Source: SIG565 sp045646145 (GTDB lineage: Bacteria > Bacillota > Clostridia > Oscillospirales > Acutalibacteraceae). From it: a stretch of 64,000 bases of DNA. The stretch covers positions 1 to 64,000 of the forward strand of contig JAZRKE010000037.1 of assembly GCA_045646145.1 (NCBI GenBank). The letters are read 5' to 3'. The stretch's first letter is position 1, and each line of letters starts with the position of its first letter. Both the position numbers and the translations under genes were made by a program. Below the pieces are notes generated by a model. The model did not search any database. It was not told the DNA's origin and worked only from the letters and a program-made list of their open reading frames with translations. This document shows positions 1 through 8,462 of the stretch, one piece after another.

Positions 1-114
1 GATTCTAAAATCTTCAAATGTAATGCGACCATAATTTATGCTAAACATAGTTGTGAATTATTGGATTTTATTCCCAAAACTGAAACAAACGCTGATAGTT
101 CTCCTAGCCATTAG
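1..114 (+). CDS. possible 3' end of an unidentified gene
   Basis: Frame 1 is open from the first base to a TAG at 112-114, about 37 codons ending in a polar tail (...NADSSPSH). Nothing in it identifies a family, and an open frame this short can occur by chance. The terminator-like hairpin at 475-495 could serve this or a lost gene. Low confidence. Confidence 0.25.
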   Translation, partial: DSKIFKCNATIIYAKHSCELLDFIPKTETNADSSPSH

Positions 115-207
115 CAATTTTTACATGCTTTTGTTTTAATCCTTTTTTGTTAAAATATAAAAACTTTAAGTTTTCCTGCACTCGTATCATTTCGGGTGCA
201 GAAAAAT

Positions 208-366
208 CAGGGGACGGTTAGAGGGAGACAGAGGGACGGTTAGCGTGAAACCAAACAGCAAGAAAAAAGCAAAAAGGGTACACTAAAACAAGCCGAGGAA
301 ATCCCCAACTTAAAATAGGAATATTAAATTCCAAGGGGAGACAGAGGGACGGTTCTCCTGTCTCCT
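208..366. repeat. REP-like palindromic repeat, two copies
   Basis: The motif GGAGACAGAGGGACGGTT occurs at about 223-241 and again at 337-354. The second copy continues into CTCCTGTCTCC, giving a palindrome whose arms GGAGACAG/CTGTCTCC lie at 337-344 and 358-365. Repeats built on GGGACGGTTCTCCTGTCTCC are familiar as interspersed elements in Clostridia, often attributed to REP-associated (Y1) transposases. No transposase is seen here. Confidence 0.6.
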
Positions 367-441
367 ATGACAGACTGAGTTTTGATCACAGAAGTCGGTT
401 CTCTGTGCTAACAAAATTTTCTGTTTATAAAATGTATTCAT
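310..441 (-). CDS. small ORF, probably a decayed gene
   Basis: On the minus strand a strong ribosome binding site (AAGGAGG) lies just upstream of an ATG at 441-439. The frame encodes 43 residues starting MNTFYKQKILLAQRTD and stops at 310-312. Its C-terminal half is encoded by the REP-like repeat at 335-366, so the natural gene was probably cut by that repeat. The start signals look real; the product is not recognisable. Confidence 0.3.
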   Translation of the reverse strand: MNTFYKQKILLAQRTDFCDQNSVCHRRQENRPSVSPWNLIFLF

Positions 442-474
442 TTTATAATTCCTCCTTAATTAAAAGGGCGGTCG

Positions 475-495
475 GCGATAAACTGATCGCTTTTT
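475..495 (+). terminator. weak intrinsic terminator upstream of rpsB
   Basis: Short stem GCGAT/ATCGC followed by five T, then further T-rich sequence. It would close off plus-strand transcription before the rpsB promoter. Confidence 0.45.
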
Positions 496-548
496 CGTTT
501 TCTTTTTGTTAATCAAAGCATTATTTTTGAAAAACTTGAAAAAATATC

Positions 549-577
549 TTGCATTTATGATTTTGCTGTGATATAAT
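549..577 (+). promoter_or_regulatory. sigma-A promoter of rpsB-tsf
   Basis: The -35 TTGCAT (549-554) and -10 TATAAT (572-577) are separated by 17 bp. About 120 bp of leader follow before the rpsB start. The leader may form a structured ribosomal-protein leader, but no named motif was recognised. Confidence 0.75.
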
Positions 578-707
578 ACTTTGGCTAATGTAAATTAGCA
601 GAATAATACACACATTCCGTTTTGTGCAGTAGGTGGCGACGAATGATACACGTCGAAAACTGTAAACTGTAAGCGGGATGGAGGAAGAACCTCAGGAGGA
701 AAAACAA

Positions 708-1466
708 ATGGCAGTAGTATCAATGAAACAGTTGCTCGAAGCAGGCGTTCACTTCGGCCACCAGACAAGAAGATGGAACCCTAAAATGGCTCCTTATATC
801 TTCACAGAACGCAACGGCATCTACATTATCGACCTTCAGAAGACCGTTAAGAAGTTAAACGAGGCATACTTCTTTGCTCGTGACATCGTAGCAAACGGAG
901 GCGATGTTCTTTTCGTAGGTACCAAGAAACAGGCTCAGGATTCTGTAAAAGAGGAAGCAATACGCTGCGAAATGCCCTTCGTAAACGCTCGTTGGCTTGG
1001 CGGTATGCTCACTAACTTTACAACCATCCGCGGCAGAATCAGAAGGCTTAAACAGCTTCGCGAAATGGAAGAGAACGGCACATTCGACCTTCTCCCCAAA
1101 AAGGAAGTTGCAGGACTTAAACTCGAGATTGAGAAACTTGAAAAGTTCTTAGGCGGTATTGAAAATATGAACAAAATTCCGGGTGCATTATTTATTGTTG
1201 ACCCGAGAAAAGAAAGAATTGCTGTGGCAGAGGCTAAGAAGCTCGGTATTCCGATTATCGCCATCTGCGACACCAACTGCGACCCCGATGAGGTTGACGC
1301 TGTTATTCCGGGTAACGATGATGCTATCCGTGCAGTAAAGCTTATCGCTGAAACTATTGCATCTGCAGTAATTGAGGCTCGTCAGGGCGAACAGGGCACT
1401 GCTGAAGAAGCTGCAGAAGAGGTAGCAGAGGAAGCAGTAGAAGAGGCAGTAGAAGCTGCTGAATAA
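708..1466 (+). CDS. rpsB: 30S ribosomal protein S2
   Basis: Component of the small ribosomal subunit, 252 residues. The start is placed at the ATG at 708 because AGGAGGA lies 7 bp upstream and the S2 N-terminus (MKQLLEAGVHFGHQTRRWNPKM) follows; the ATG at 678 would add ten non-conserved residues. Conserved S2 segments such as FVGTKKQAQD, NARWLGGMLTNF and PRKERIAVAEAKKLGIP are present. The last ~25 residues form a Glu/Ala-rich acidic tail, as in several Clostridia. It is followed 26 bp later by tsf, the usual S2-EF-Ts operon. Confidence 0.98.
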   Translation: MAVVSMKQLLEAGVHFGHQTRRWNPKMAPYIFTERNGIYIIDLQKTVKKLNEAYFFARDIVANGGDVLFVGTKKQAQDSVKEEAIRCEMPFVNARWLGGMLTNFTTIRGRIRRLKQLREMEENGTFDLLPKKEVAGLKLEIEKLEKFLGGIENMNKIPGALFIVDPRKERIAVAEAKKLGIPIIAICDTNCDPDEVDAVIPGNDDAIRAVKLIAETIASAVIEARQGEQGTAEEAAEEVAEEAVEEAVEAAE

Positions 1467-1492
1467 TTAAAATATATTCGGAGGAAAATAAA

Positions 1493-2404
1493 ATGGCTTT
1501 TACAGCAAAAGACGTACAGGCGTTAAGGGAAAAAACCGGTTGCGGTATGATGGACTGCAAAAAGGCACTTACCGAGTGCGATGGAAATATGGAAGCAGCC
1601 GTTGACTATTTAAGAGAGAAGGGCTTAGCTTCTCAGGCTAAAAAGGCAGGCCGTGTTGCTGCTGAGGGTACCGTTTGCGCAATCGTAAAGAACGGCGTTG
1701 GTGCACTCGTAGAAATGAACGCTGAGACCGACTTCGTTGCTAACGGCGCTGAATTCAAGGCTCTCGCTGAGAAAATCACAAACATCGTTATTGAGAAGAA
1801 TCCTGCTGATATGGATGCTTTACTTGCTTGCAAGCAGGACGGTCAGACCGTAGAAGAAATGGTTCAGGAGTTATTCCTTGCTATTCGCGAGAATATTAAG
1901 ATTCGTCGTTTTGCTCGTTTTGAGGGCAAACTCGTATCCTATGTTCACGGCGGCGGTAAAATCGGTGTTATGGTTAAATTTGATACCGATGCCGATGCTG
2001 ACAATGCAGAACTCGTTGCAATGGGTAAGAATGTAGCAATGCAGATTGCAGCTATGAATCCTGCATATCTCGACCCCGCTTCTGTTCCTGCAGAGGTTAT
2101 TGATAAGGAGAAGGAAATCCTTATCGCTCAGATGAAGGAAGATCCCAAGATGGCAAACAAGCCCGAAATGGTTCTCGCTAAAATCGTTGACGGTAAGATT
2201 GGCAAATACTATAAAGAAAACTGCTTGGTTGAACAGCAGTATGTTATCGACGGCGACCTTACCGTTGGCAAGTATGTTGACTCTGTTGCTAAAACAATCG
2301 GCGCTGCAGTTAAGATTGATTCCTTTGTTCGTTTTGAGAAAGGTGAAGGAATTGAGAAGCGTGTTGACGATTTCGCTAACGAAGTTGCCAGCATGATTAA
2401 ATAA
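1493..2404 (+). CDS. tsf: elongation factor Ts
   Basis: Guanine-nucleotide exchange factor for EF-Tu, 303 residues. The N-terminal UBA-like domain carries LREKTGCGMMDCKKAL, and the core NAETDFVANGAEF follows near residue 77. The long two-subdomain core matches full-length bacterial EF-Ts. GGAGGAAA sits 5-6 bp before the ATG. It is cotranscribed with rpsB and the unit ends at the terminator at 2416-2450. Confidence 0.98.
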   Translation: MAFTAKDVQALREKTGCGMMDCKKALTECDGNMEAAVDYLREKGLASQAKKAGRVAAEGTVCAIVKNGVGALVEMNAETDFVANGAEFKALAEKITNIVIEKNPADMDALLACKQDGQTVEEMVQELFLAIRENIKIRRFARFEGKLVSYVHGGGKIGVMVKFDTDADADNAELVAMGKNVAMQIAAMNPAYLDPASVPAEVIDKEKEILIAQMKEDPKMANKPEMVLAKIVDGKIGKYYKENCLVEQQYVIDGDLTVGKYVDSVAKTIGAAVKIDSFVRFEKGEGIEKRVDDFANEVASMIK

Positions 2405-2415
2405 GATTTTGCATT

Positions 2416-2450
2416 AAATTCCGCATTTGAAAAAATGCGGAATTTTTTTT
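2416..2450 (+). terminator. intrinsic terminator after tsf
   Basis: Twelve-base stem AAATTCCGCATT / AATGCGGAATTT with a loop of about six bases, running into eight T. It separates the rpsB-tsf unit from the ABC transporter gene. Confidence 0.9.
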
Positions 2451-2461
2451 GCAAAAAGGTA

Positions 2462-2489
2462 TTGACAAAATTTTTTATTGTGCTAATAT
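2462..2489 (+). promoter_or_regulatory. promoter of the ABC transporter gene
   Basis: Consensus -35 TTGACA (2462-2467) and extended -10 TGCTAATAT (TAATAT at 2484-2489), spacer 16 bp. It lies directly after the tsf terminator, so the transporter is an independent unit. Confidence 0.75.
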
Positions 2490-2537
2490 ACTCTTGAAAA
2501 TTAAATATTGCTTTGGCAAAAACGGGGTGTCCGCCTT

Positions 2538-4361
2538 ATGAAAGCAACAAAGAAAAAAACAATAGATAAATTCGACGAAGCGGAAATTTTAAAAATGGAA
2601 CAAGATTTTCTCAGCAGATATTATTCTGTAGGGAATAAAAAGCCGTTGTTTGTGCTGTTTAAAATGTGCAGGGGGTATTATGGTAAACTCATAATATCCG
2701 CTATTTTTTGCGTTTTACAGCTAAGTGCTCTGCTCTATATTCCAATTGCAACTGCAAATATTATTGATGCAATAACCGTTGGTAGCTCTGATTTAATAAG
2801 AGGGCTTGTTGTCGAATTTTCTATCGTTGCGTTTTTGTTAATTATTAATTATCCCTTGCAAAAAATTTATATGACAACGAGAAATGATGCAATGCGCTCT
2901 ATTGAGGTTGCTCTTAGGGGCGCTATTATTACTAAACTTCAACGCCTTACTATTCAGTTTAATAAAGAAATGGAGTCGGGCAGAATTCATTCGAAAATTA
3001 TCAGGGATGTTGAATCAATAAGAAATCTGATTTTTCATCTCCACACCAGAGGCATACATATTATTGTAAATGTGGTAACTGTTATTACTGTGTTGCTTAT
3101 TGGGGGCAATTGGCAAGTCCTTATTTTCTTCGTTCTTTGTGCTCCATTTTTCTTAATAATTAAAAAAGCTTTTCGGAAGAATTTAAGGGAAGAGAACTCT
3201 ATGTACCGTAAAACCATGGAGGTTACGAACGCTAAAGTTGTTGATATGGTAAATCTTATACCCATTACTAAGGCTCACGGTTTGGAGGATTATGAAATTG
3301 AAAAGATGACGGGGCTTTTAAGTGCTGCCGCCCGTGCAGGATACAGAGTTGATGAGGTTAACAATCGCTTTTCGGTTGCAAATTGGTTGCTTATGCAGGT
3401 TTTCCGTTTTGCTTGTCTTGGAGTTACGGTGTATTTAACTTATATTGGCGAAATGACAATCGGTCAACTAACGTTGTGCCAAACCTATTTTGTAACATTT
3501 TTAGGATATGTTTCAGAATTACTCAATTTAATGCCGATTATTTCTGCGGGAACTGAGGCTGTAAATTCTATTGATGAAATTTTGAGTTCTGAAGATGTTG
3601 AAGATAATGAAGGCAAAGAAATATTATATAATTTAAAGGGGAACTTTGAATTTAAAGATGTAGTGTTTGAATATCGTGACGGAAACAAACACGTGCTTGA
3701 CGGATTAAACCTCAAGGTTAAAGCAGGTGAAAAAATTGCTCTTGTAGGTGAATCCGGCTCGGGCAAATCAACACTTGTAAATCTCGTAACGGCATTCTAT
3801 CTTGCAGATAGCGGAGAGGTTACGATTGACGGTAAAGATATTAAGGATATAAATCTTAAGGATTATAGAAAGCGTATTGCGGTAGTTCCTCAAAACAGTA
3901 TTCTTTTTTCAGGTACAGTTCGTGAAAATATAACATACGGTTCGCCGAATATAAGTGAAGAACAACTAAATAAGGCGATTGAACTTGCCTGTCTTAACGA
4001 TGTTATTGCCGATTTGCCTAACGGTGTTGATACCGTTATTGGCGAGCGTGGCTCTAAGCTTTCGGGCGGACAGTGTCAACGTGTATCAATTGCACGTGCT
4101 CTTATCCGTGACCCCAAGGTAATAATTTTCGACGAGGCTACAAGTGCGCTTGATACTGTATCTGAAAGACACATTCAGCAGGCAATAGATAATTTATCAC
4201 GAGATAAAACTACCTTTATTGTAGCCCACAGGCTTTCAACCGTTAAAAATGCAGATAAAATCGCTGTAATTAAGAACGGAAAATGCGTCGAATTAGGCAC
4301 GTATGATGAACTCATAGCGAAAAAGGGTGAATTTTATAACTTCAGAAATTTACAGGTGTGA
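2538..4361 (+). CDS. ABC transporter, fused permease and ATPase (half transporter)
   Basis: Exporter-type ABC half transporter of 607 residues that would work as a homodimer; the substrate cannot be told. An N-terminal six-helix transmembrane domain (about residues 50-330) is followed by an ATPase domain with Walker A GESGSGKST near residue 403, Q-loop VPQNS, signature LSGGQ near 507, Walker B VIIFDEATSALD and H-loop VAHRLST. The ATG at 2538 is preferred over the upstream TTG at 2508, because a GGGGTG-type site lies upstream. The gene has its own promoter and terminator and interrupts the usual tsf-pyrH adjacency. Confidence 0.9.
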   Translation: MKATKKKTIDKFDEAEILKMEQDFLSRYYSVGNKKPLFVLFKMCRGYYGKLIISAIFCVLQLSALLYIPIATANIIDAITVGSSDLIRGLVVEFSIVAFLLIINYPLQKIYMTTRNDAMRSIEVALRGAIITKLQRLTIQFNKEMESGRIHSKIIRDVESIRNLIFHLHTRGIHIIVNVVTVITVLLIGGNWQVLIFFVLCAPFFLIIKKAFRKNLREENSMYRKTMEVTNAKVVDMVNLIPITKAHGLEDYEIEKMTGLLSAAARAGYRVDEVNNRFSVANWLLMQVFRFACLGVTVYLTYIGEMTIGQLTLCQTYFVTFLGYVSELLNLMPIISAGTEAVNSIDEILSSEDVEDNEGKEILYNLKGNFEFKDVVFEYRDGNKHVLDGLNLKVKAGEKIALVGESGSGKSTLVNLVTAFYLADSGEVTIDGKDIKDINLKDYRKRIAVVPQNSILFSGTVRENITYGSPNISEEQLNKAIELACLNDVIADLPNGVDTVIGERGSKLSGGQCQRVSIARALIRDPKVIIFDEATSALDTVSERHIQQAIDNLSRDKTTFIVAHRLSTVKNADKIAVIKNGKCVELGTYDELIAKKGEFYNFRNLQV

Positions 4362-4364
4362 AGA

Positions 4365-4390
4365 AAGGCGGAGATTTTCTCCGCTTTTTT
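4365..4390 (+). terminator. intrinsic terminator after the ABC transporter
   Basis: Stem AAGGCGGAG / CTCCGCTTTT with an ATTTT loop and a six-T tail, immediately after the stop codon. Confidence 0.85.
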
Positions 4391-4484
4391 ATATTAATGA
4401 TTTGTAAATATAAAGTATTTCTAATTGACTTTAATTATAATATAAATTATAATAGGTATAAATAAAAGTTAGGATGTGTAAAGT

Positions 4485-5189
4485 ATGCAACCGACATATA
4501 AAAGAGTTCTAATTAAACTGTCAGGCGAGGCACTGGCAGGAGAAAAGGGAACAGGTATTGATTTTGATAAGGTGCTGGATGTTTGCAAATCTATAAAGAA
4601 ATGCGTAGATATGGGTGTTCAGGTGGCACTCGTTGTGGGCGGAGGTAACTTCTGGCGCGGTAGGTCTAGCGGAAAGATGGACAGAACCCGTGCCGACCAT
4701 ATGGGTATGCTTGCAACCGTTATTAACGCCTTAGGCCTTGCTGACGGACTTGAGCAGGTAGGCCTTGTTGCCCGTGTGGAGACCGCAATTGAAATGCGCG
4801 CCATTGCCGAGCCTTATATCAGAAACCGTGCAGTTCGTCATTTAGAAAAGGGCAGAGTTGTGGTTTTCGGCTGCGGAACGGGTAATCCCTTCTTCTCAAC
4901 CGATACAGGTGCGGCTCTTCGTGCAGCCGAAATCGGTGCCGATATTATCTTCAAAGCCACTAATGTTGACGGTGTTTATGATTCCGACCCTAAAAAGAAC
5001 CCCGATGCCAAGAAGTTCGATACACTGTCCTATATTGATGTTTTAAACAAGGGGCTTCATGTTATGGATAGTACGGCGGCATCACTTTGTATGGATAATG
5101 AAATACCGATTCTTGTATTCAACCTCAATGACCCCGACAATATTGTAAGGGCTATGCAGGGCGAGGCTATCGGTACAATAGTTAAATAA
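4485..5189 (+). CDS. pyrH: UMP kinase
   Basis: Phosphorylates UMP to UDP for pyrimidine nucleotide synthesis; amino-acid-kinase fold, 234 residues. Visible family features are the N-terminal RVLIKLSGEALAG, the phosphate-binding VVGGGNFWRG, DHMGMLATVINAL and the FSTDTGAALRAAEIGAD segment. The ribosome binding site (AGGATGTG) is only moderate. Its neighbour frr follows 17 bp downstream, as in most Firmicutes. Confidence 0.97.
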   Translation: MQPTYKRVLIKLSGEALAGEKGTGIDFDKVLDVCKSIKKCVDMGVQVALVVGGGNFWRGRSSGKMDRTRADHMGMLATVINALGLADGLEQVGLVARVETAIEMRAIAEPYIRNRAVRHLEKGRVVVFGCGTGNPFFSTDTGAALRAAEIGADIIFKATNVDGVYDSDPKKNPDAKKFDTLSYIDVLNKGLHVMDSTAASLCMDNEIPILVFNLNDPDNIVRAMQGEAIGTIVK

Positions 5190-5206
5190 GTTTGGAGGAT
5201 AATTTT

Positions 5207-5761
5207 ATGAATACCCTAATTAATAACACTCAGGAAAAAATGGAAAAAACCGTTGCAGCGCTTGAGAGGGACTATAAGGCTGTTCGCCTCGGCCGCGCAA
5301 CACCTGCCGTGCTGGATAGAATTTCGGTTGATTACTACGGCGTTCCCACACCCATTCAGCAGATGGCTGCTGTATCTGTACCCGAGCCCAGAATGCTTCA
5401 GATTCAGCCCTGGGATGCTTCAACCTTAAGGGAGATTGAAAAGGCAATTCAACAGTCAGATATCGGTATTAATCCGCAGAATGACGGTAGAATTATCCGC
5501 CTTGTTTTCCCGCCTCTTACCGAAGAAAGACGTAAAGAGGTTGTAAAGGAAGTTCGCAAAACTGCTGAGGATAGCAAGGTAGCAGTTCGAAATGCCCGCC
5601 GTGATGCGCTTGAAAAGTTAAAGACTATGAAGAAAAATTCCGAGATTACTGAGGATGATCAGGCGAATGGTGAGAAGAAAATTCAGAATTTAACCGATAA
5701 GTTCTGTAAAGAGGTTGATGACCTCGCAACATTGAAGGAAAAAGAAATTTTAGAAATCTAA
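5207..5761 (+). CDS. frr: ribosome recycling factor
   Basis: Splits the post-termination ribosome together with EF-G; 184 residues. The start at 5207 is chosen because GGAGG lies 8 bp upstream and MNTLINNTQEKMEKTVAAL is the normal beginning; an upstream in-frame start at 5192 would overlap the RBS. Conserved RLGRATPAVLDRI near residue 28 and FPPLTEERRKEVVKEVRK are present. A terminator-like hairpin follows. Confidence 0.97.
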   Translation: MNTLINNTQEKMEKTVAALERDYKAVRLGRATPAVLDRISVDYYGVPTPIQQMAAVSVPEPRMLQIQPWDASTLREIEKAIQQSDIGINPQNDGRIIRLVFPPLTEERRKEVVKEVRKTAEDSKVAVRNARRDALEKLKTMKKNSEITEDDQANGEKKIQNLTDKFCKEVDDLATLKEKEILEI

Positions 5762-5770
5762 CAATTTAAA

Positions 5771-5807
5771 AACCATCAGGCGTGTAGCCCACACCTGATG
5801 GTTTTTT
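5771..5807 (+). terminator. terminator between frr and uppS
   Basis: Ten-base stem AACCATCAGG / CCTGATGGTT followed by TTTTTT. It ends 13 bp before the uppS start, so uppS is either read through or expressed from a promoter not identified here. Confidence 0.8.
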
Positions 5808-5820
5808 GAAAGGTGTTAAT

Positions 5821-6528
5821 ATGTTTTCAAAAAAACAGACCGAGCGGTATATACCCGAGCATATTGCCATTATTATGGATGGCAACGGCAGATGGGCTAA
5901 AAAAAGAGGACTCCCCCGAAATGCAGGTCATGCTGCAGGCTCTAAAAAGTTTAAGGATATAGCGAGATATTGCAATAAAATAGGGGTAAAGCACCTGACC
6001 GTTTATGCCTTCTCTACCGAGAATTGGCGCAGACCTATAGAGGAAGTTCAGGGCATTATGAATATTTTAAGGGATTATCTTAAGGATTCTAAAAATTATA
6101 TTAAAGAGAACATAAGGCTCACTTTTATAGGCGACAGAACTCCGCTGCCAGATGATATAAAAACCCTTATGGCTAATGCCGAAAAGGATTCCCTTAATGC
6201 TACGGGACTTACCTGCCATATAGCCGTTAATTACGGCGGCAGAGATGAGATTGTTAATGCTGTAAAACGGATAAGCGAAAAGGGCATAGCACCACAGGAT
6301 ATCACCGAAGAATTAATTTCAGCAAATCTCTACACAAGTGATTATCCCGACCCTGAGCTGATTATAAGACCGAGTGGGGAGCTCAGACTCTCAAACTTCC
6401 TTATCTGGCAGGCGGCATACAGTGAATTCTGGTTTTCTGATGTGCTCTGGCCCGATTTTTCTGCTAAGGATTTAGACAGGGCTATTGACGACTATAACAA
6501 GCGCAACCGTCGTTTTGGAGGGGTATAA
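5821..6528 (+). CDS. uppS: isoprenyl transferase (undecaprenyl diphosphate synthase)
   Basis: Condenses isopentenyl diphosphate units into the C55 lipid carrier for cell-wall synthesis. The 235-residue protein shows the catalytic IIMDGNGRWAKKRG near residue 16, FSTENWRRP, and the C-terminal RPSGELRLSNFLIWQAAYSE region. The ATG at 5821 with GAAAGGTG upstream is preferred to the TTG at 5806, which lies in the terminator tail. cdsA starts 3 bp after its stop. Confidence 0.95.
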   Translation: MFSKKQTERYIPEHIAIIMDGNGRWAKKRGLPRNAGHAAGSKKFKDIARYCNKIGVKHLTVYAFSTENWRRPIEEVQGIMNILRDYLKDSKNYIKENIRLTFIGDRTPLPDDIKTLMANAEKDSLNATGLTCHIAVNYGGRDEIVNAVKRISEKGIAPQDITEELISANLYTSDYPDPELIIRPSGELRLSNFLIWQAAYSEFWFSDVLWPDFSAKDLDRAIDDYNKRNRRFGGV

Positions 6529-6531
6529 TAT

Positions 6532-7314
6532 ATGAAGACAAGAATTATCTCGGGCGCGGTGCTCGTGCTTATAACGGGGGCAGTTATTTTTTCTACACTC
6601 TATTTTAATCTGCCCATAATATTAACCCTGTTTTTAACCTTTCTTGGAGCTACTGCTACCTATGAAATGCTATCTCAGACGGGTATTGTTAAAAATCGGC
6701 TGCTTATTATCGGCGCCGTTACATATTCTGCTGTAGTGCAGCTGATATATGCTTATCTAAATGGGTACATAGGCTATATTATGCTCGCTTATGCCTGTTT
6801 TTCTCTCGTTATTTGCTTTGTGGAAAAAATGAGCTATAAAAAAATTCTTATGGCGGTTATAATGCCTATACTGTTAAGCTTCTGCTTCAGTTGCATAAAT
6901 ACCCTTTTATCAATAGGTCTTGTGCATTTGATTTTACTGCTTAATTTTTCCTCCGTGTGCGATTGCGGCGCATATTTTGTTGGCGTAACGCTTGGCAAAC
7001 ATAAGCTCTGCCCGAAAATCAGCCCTAAAAAAACGGTTGAGGGTGCAGTGGGAGGAATAATTCTCAGTATGATAGTTACTGCAATTCTTGCAAGGCTGTT
7101 CGCGCTCGAAAATCTGCAGCTGCTCGTTTTAATTACACCGCTATTGTGCGTTGCAGGAATAGCCGGCGACCTTTTAGCCTCGGTAATTAAAAGAATAGTG
7201 GGCATTAAGGATTACGGAAAAATAATTCCCGGGCATGGCGGAATAATGGATAGATTTGATAGTATACTTTTAATAGCCCCGATTTATGTGATTTTGTATT
7301 CGTTGGTTGGGTGA
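6532..7314 (+). CDS. cdsA: phosphatidate cytidylyltransferase
   Basis: Makes CDP-diacylglycerol from CTP and phosphatidate, the branch point of phospholipid synthesis. It has 260 residues with about seven or eight hydrophobic segments and the family signature near the C-terminus (KRIVGIKDYGKIIPGHGG, then DRFDS). Its RBS GGAGGGG overlaps the end of uppS, so the two genes are translationally close. dxr follows with the start just beyond its stop. Confidence 0.95.
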   Translation: MKTRIISGAVLVLITGAVIFSTLYFNLPIILTLFLTFLGATATYEMLSQTGIVKNRLLIIGAVTYSAVVQLIYAYLNGYIGYIMLAYACFSLVICFVEKMSYKKILMAVIMPILLSFCFSCINTLLSIGLVHLILLLNFSSVCDCGAYFVGVTLGKHKLCPKISPKKTVEGAVGGIILSMIVTAILARLFALENLQLLVLITPLLCVAGIAGDLLASVIKRIVGIKDYGKIIPGHGGIMDRFDSILLIAPIYVILYSLVG

Positions 7315-7319
7315 ATAAA

Positions 7320-8462
7320 ATGAAGGAACTAATAATTTTAGGCTCTACAGGCTCTATCGGTACACAGGCGATTGATGTTTGCCTTAAAAACAATTACCGT
7401 GTAACAGGTCTGGCGGCTGGAAAAAATATAAAGCTGCTTGAAACACAGGCAAGACTTTTAAAGCCCTTGGCTGTTGCGTGTAGCGATATTGAAGCCGCTA
7501 AGGAACTGAAAATAAAACTTGCCGATACCGATATTAAGGTGCTCTCGGGTGTGGAGGGCGTTTGCGAGTTAGCTCAAGGCAGGGGAGATACGGTGCTCAA
7601 TGCAATAGTCGGTATTGCGGGACTCCGCCCCACACTTGCCGCAATAAACTCGGGCAAAACCATTGCTCTTGCTAATAAGGAAACCCTTGTAACGGGCGGT
7701 GAACTTGTAAAACGGGCGATTAGAGAAAACAATGTAAAGCTACTGCCTGTTGACAGTGAGCATTCGGCAATTTTCCAGTCTTTACAGGGTGTACCTGAGG
7801 ACAGTGTGCGTAAAATACTGCTTACAGCCTCCGGCGGTCCTTTTTATAATAAGACAAAAAAAGAACTTGAGAATGTAACTCCCGCCGATGCACTTAAGCA
7901 CCCGAATTGGTCGATGGGGGCAAAAATCACAATAGATTCGGCAACGTTAATGAATAAGGGCCTTGAGGTTATTGAGGCGGTGCATCTTTTTGATATAGCA
8001 CCAAAGGATATTGAGGTGCTTATTCACAGGCAAAGCATTCTGCATTCGGCGGTGGAACTCACCGACGGTGCAGTAATCGGTCAATTAGGCACCCCCGATA
8101 TGAAGCTGCCTATTCAGTACGCGCTGACCTACCCTGAGCGTAAGGGTCTTTGCGGTGAAAGGCTGAGCCTTACCGATATTGGAACGCTCACCTTCGAAAA
8201 ACCTGATACCGATACCTTCAGGTGCCTGGCCATATGCATAGATGCAATTAACAAGGGCGGACTCAAGCCCACCGCCGCAAACGGTGCAAATGAAGAGGCG
8301 GTAAGACTATTTTTAGAGGGCAGAATTAAGTTTTTACAGATTGCCGAGCTTGTACAAAAGGCAACCGATTTACAGAAAAATGTAACCGAGTTTACTATTG
8401 AGGATGTATTTGAGGCTGATAAACAGGCAAGACAAGTAGTAATTAATAGTATTGGAAGGTGA
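7320..8462 (+). CDS. dxr: 1-deoxy-D-xylulose-5-phosphate reductoisomerase
   Basis: Second step of the MEP isoprenoid pathway, converting DXP to MEP with NADPH. The N-terminus shows the nucleotide-binding LGSTGSIGTQ, followed by ALANKETLVTGG, the metal/substrate segment PVDSEHSAIFQSL and ASGGPF. The ATG at 7320 is used; a GTG at 7311 overlapping the cdsA stop is the alternative. About 380 residues, normal length. Its last codons overlap the rseP start by four bases. Confidence 0.96.
   Translation: MKELIILGSTGSIGTQAIDVCLKNNYRVTGLAAGKNIKLLETQARLLKPLAVACSDIEAAKELKIKLADTDIKVLSGVEGVCELAQGRGDTVLNAIVGIAGLRPTLAAINSGKTIALANKETLVTGGELVKRAIRENNVKLLPVDSEHSAIFQSLQGVPEDSVRKILLTASGGPFYNKTKKELENVTPADALKHPNWSMGAKITIDSATLMNKGLEVIEAVHLFDIAPKDIEVLIHRQSILHSAVELTDGAVIGQLGTPDMKLPIQYALTYPERKGLCGERLSLTDIGTLTFEKPDTDTFRCLAICIDAINKGGLKPTAANGANEEAVRLFLEGRIKFLQIAELVQKATDLQKNVTEFTIEDVFEADKQARQVVINSIGR

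Noticed and set aside
590..700. Named ribosomal-protein leader or riboswitch before rpsB
   Set aside because: The leader is long enough, but no known consensus could be matched by eye; a covariance-model search would be needed.
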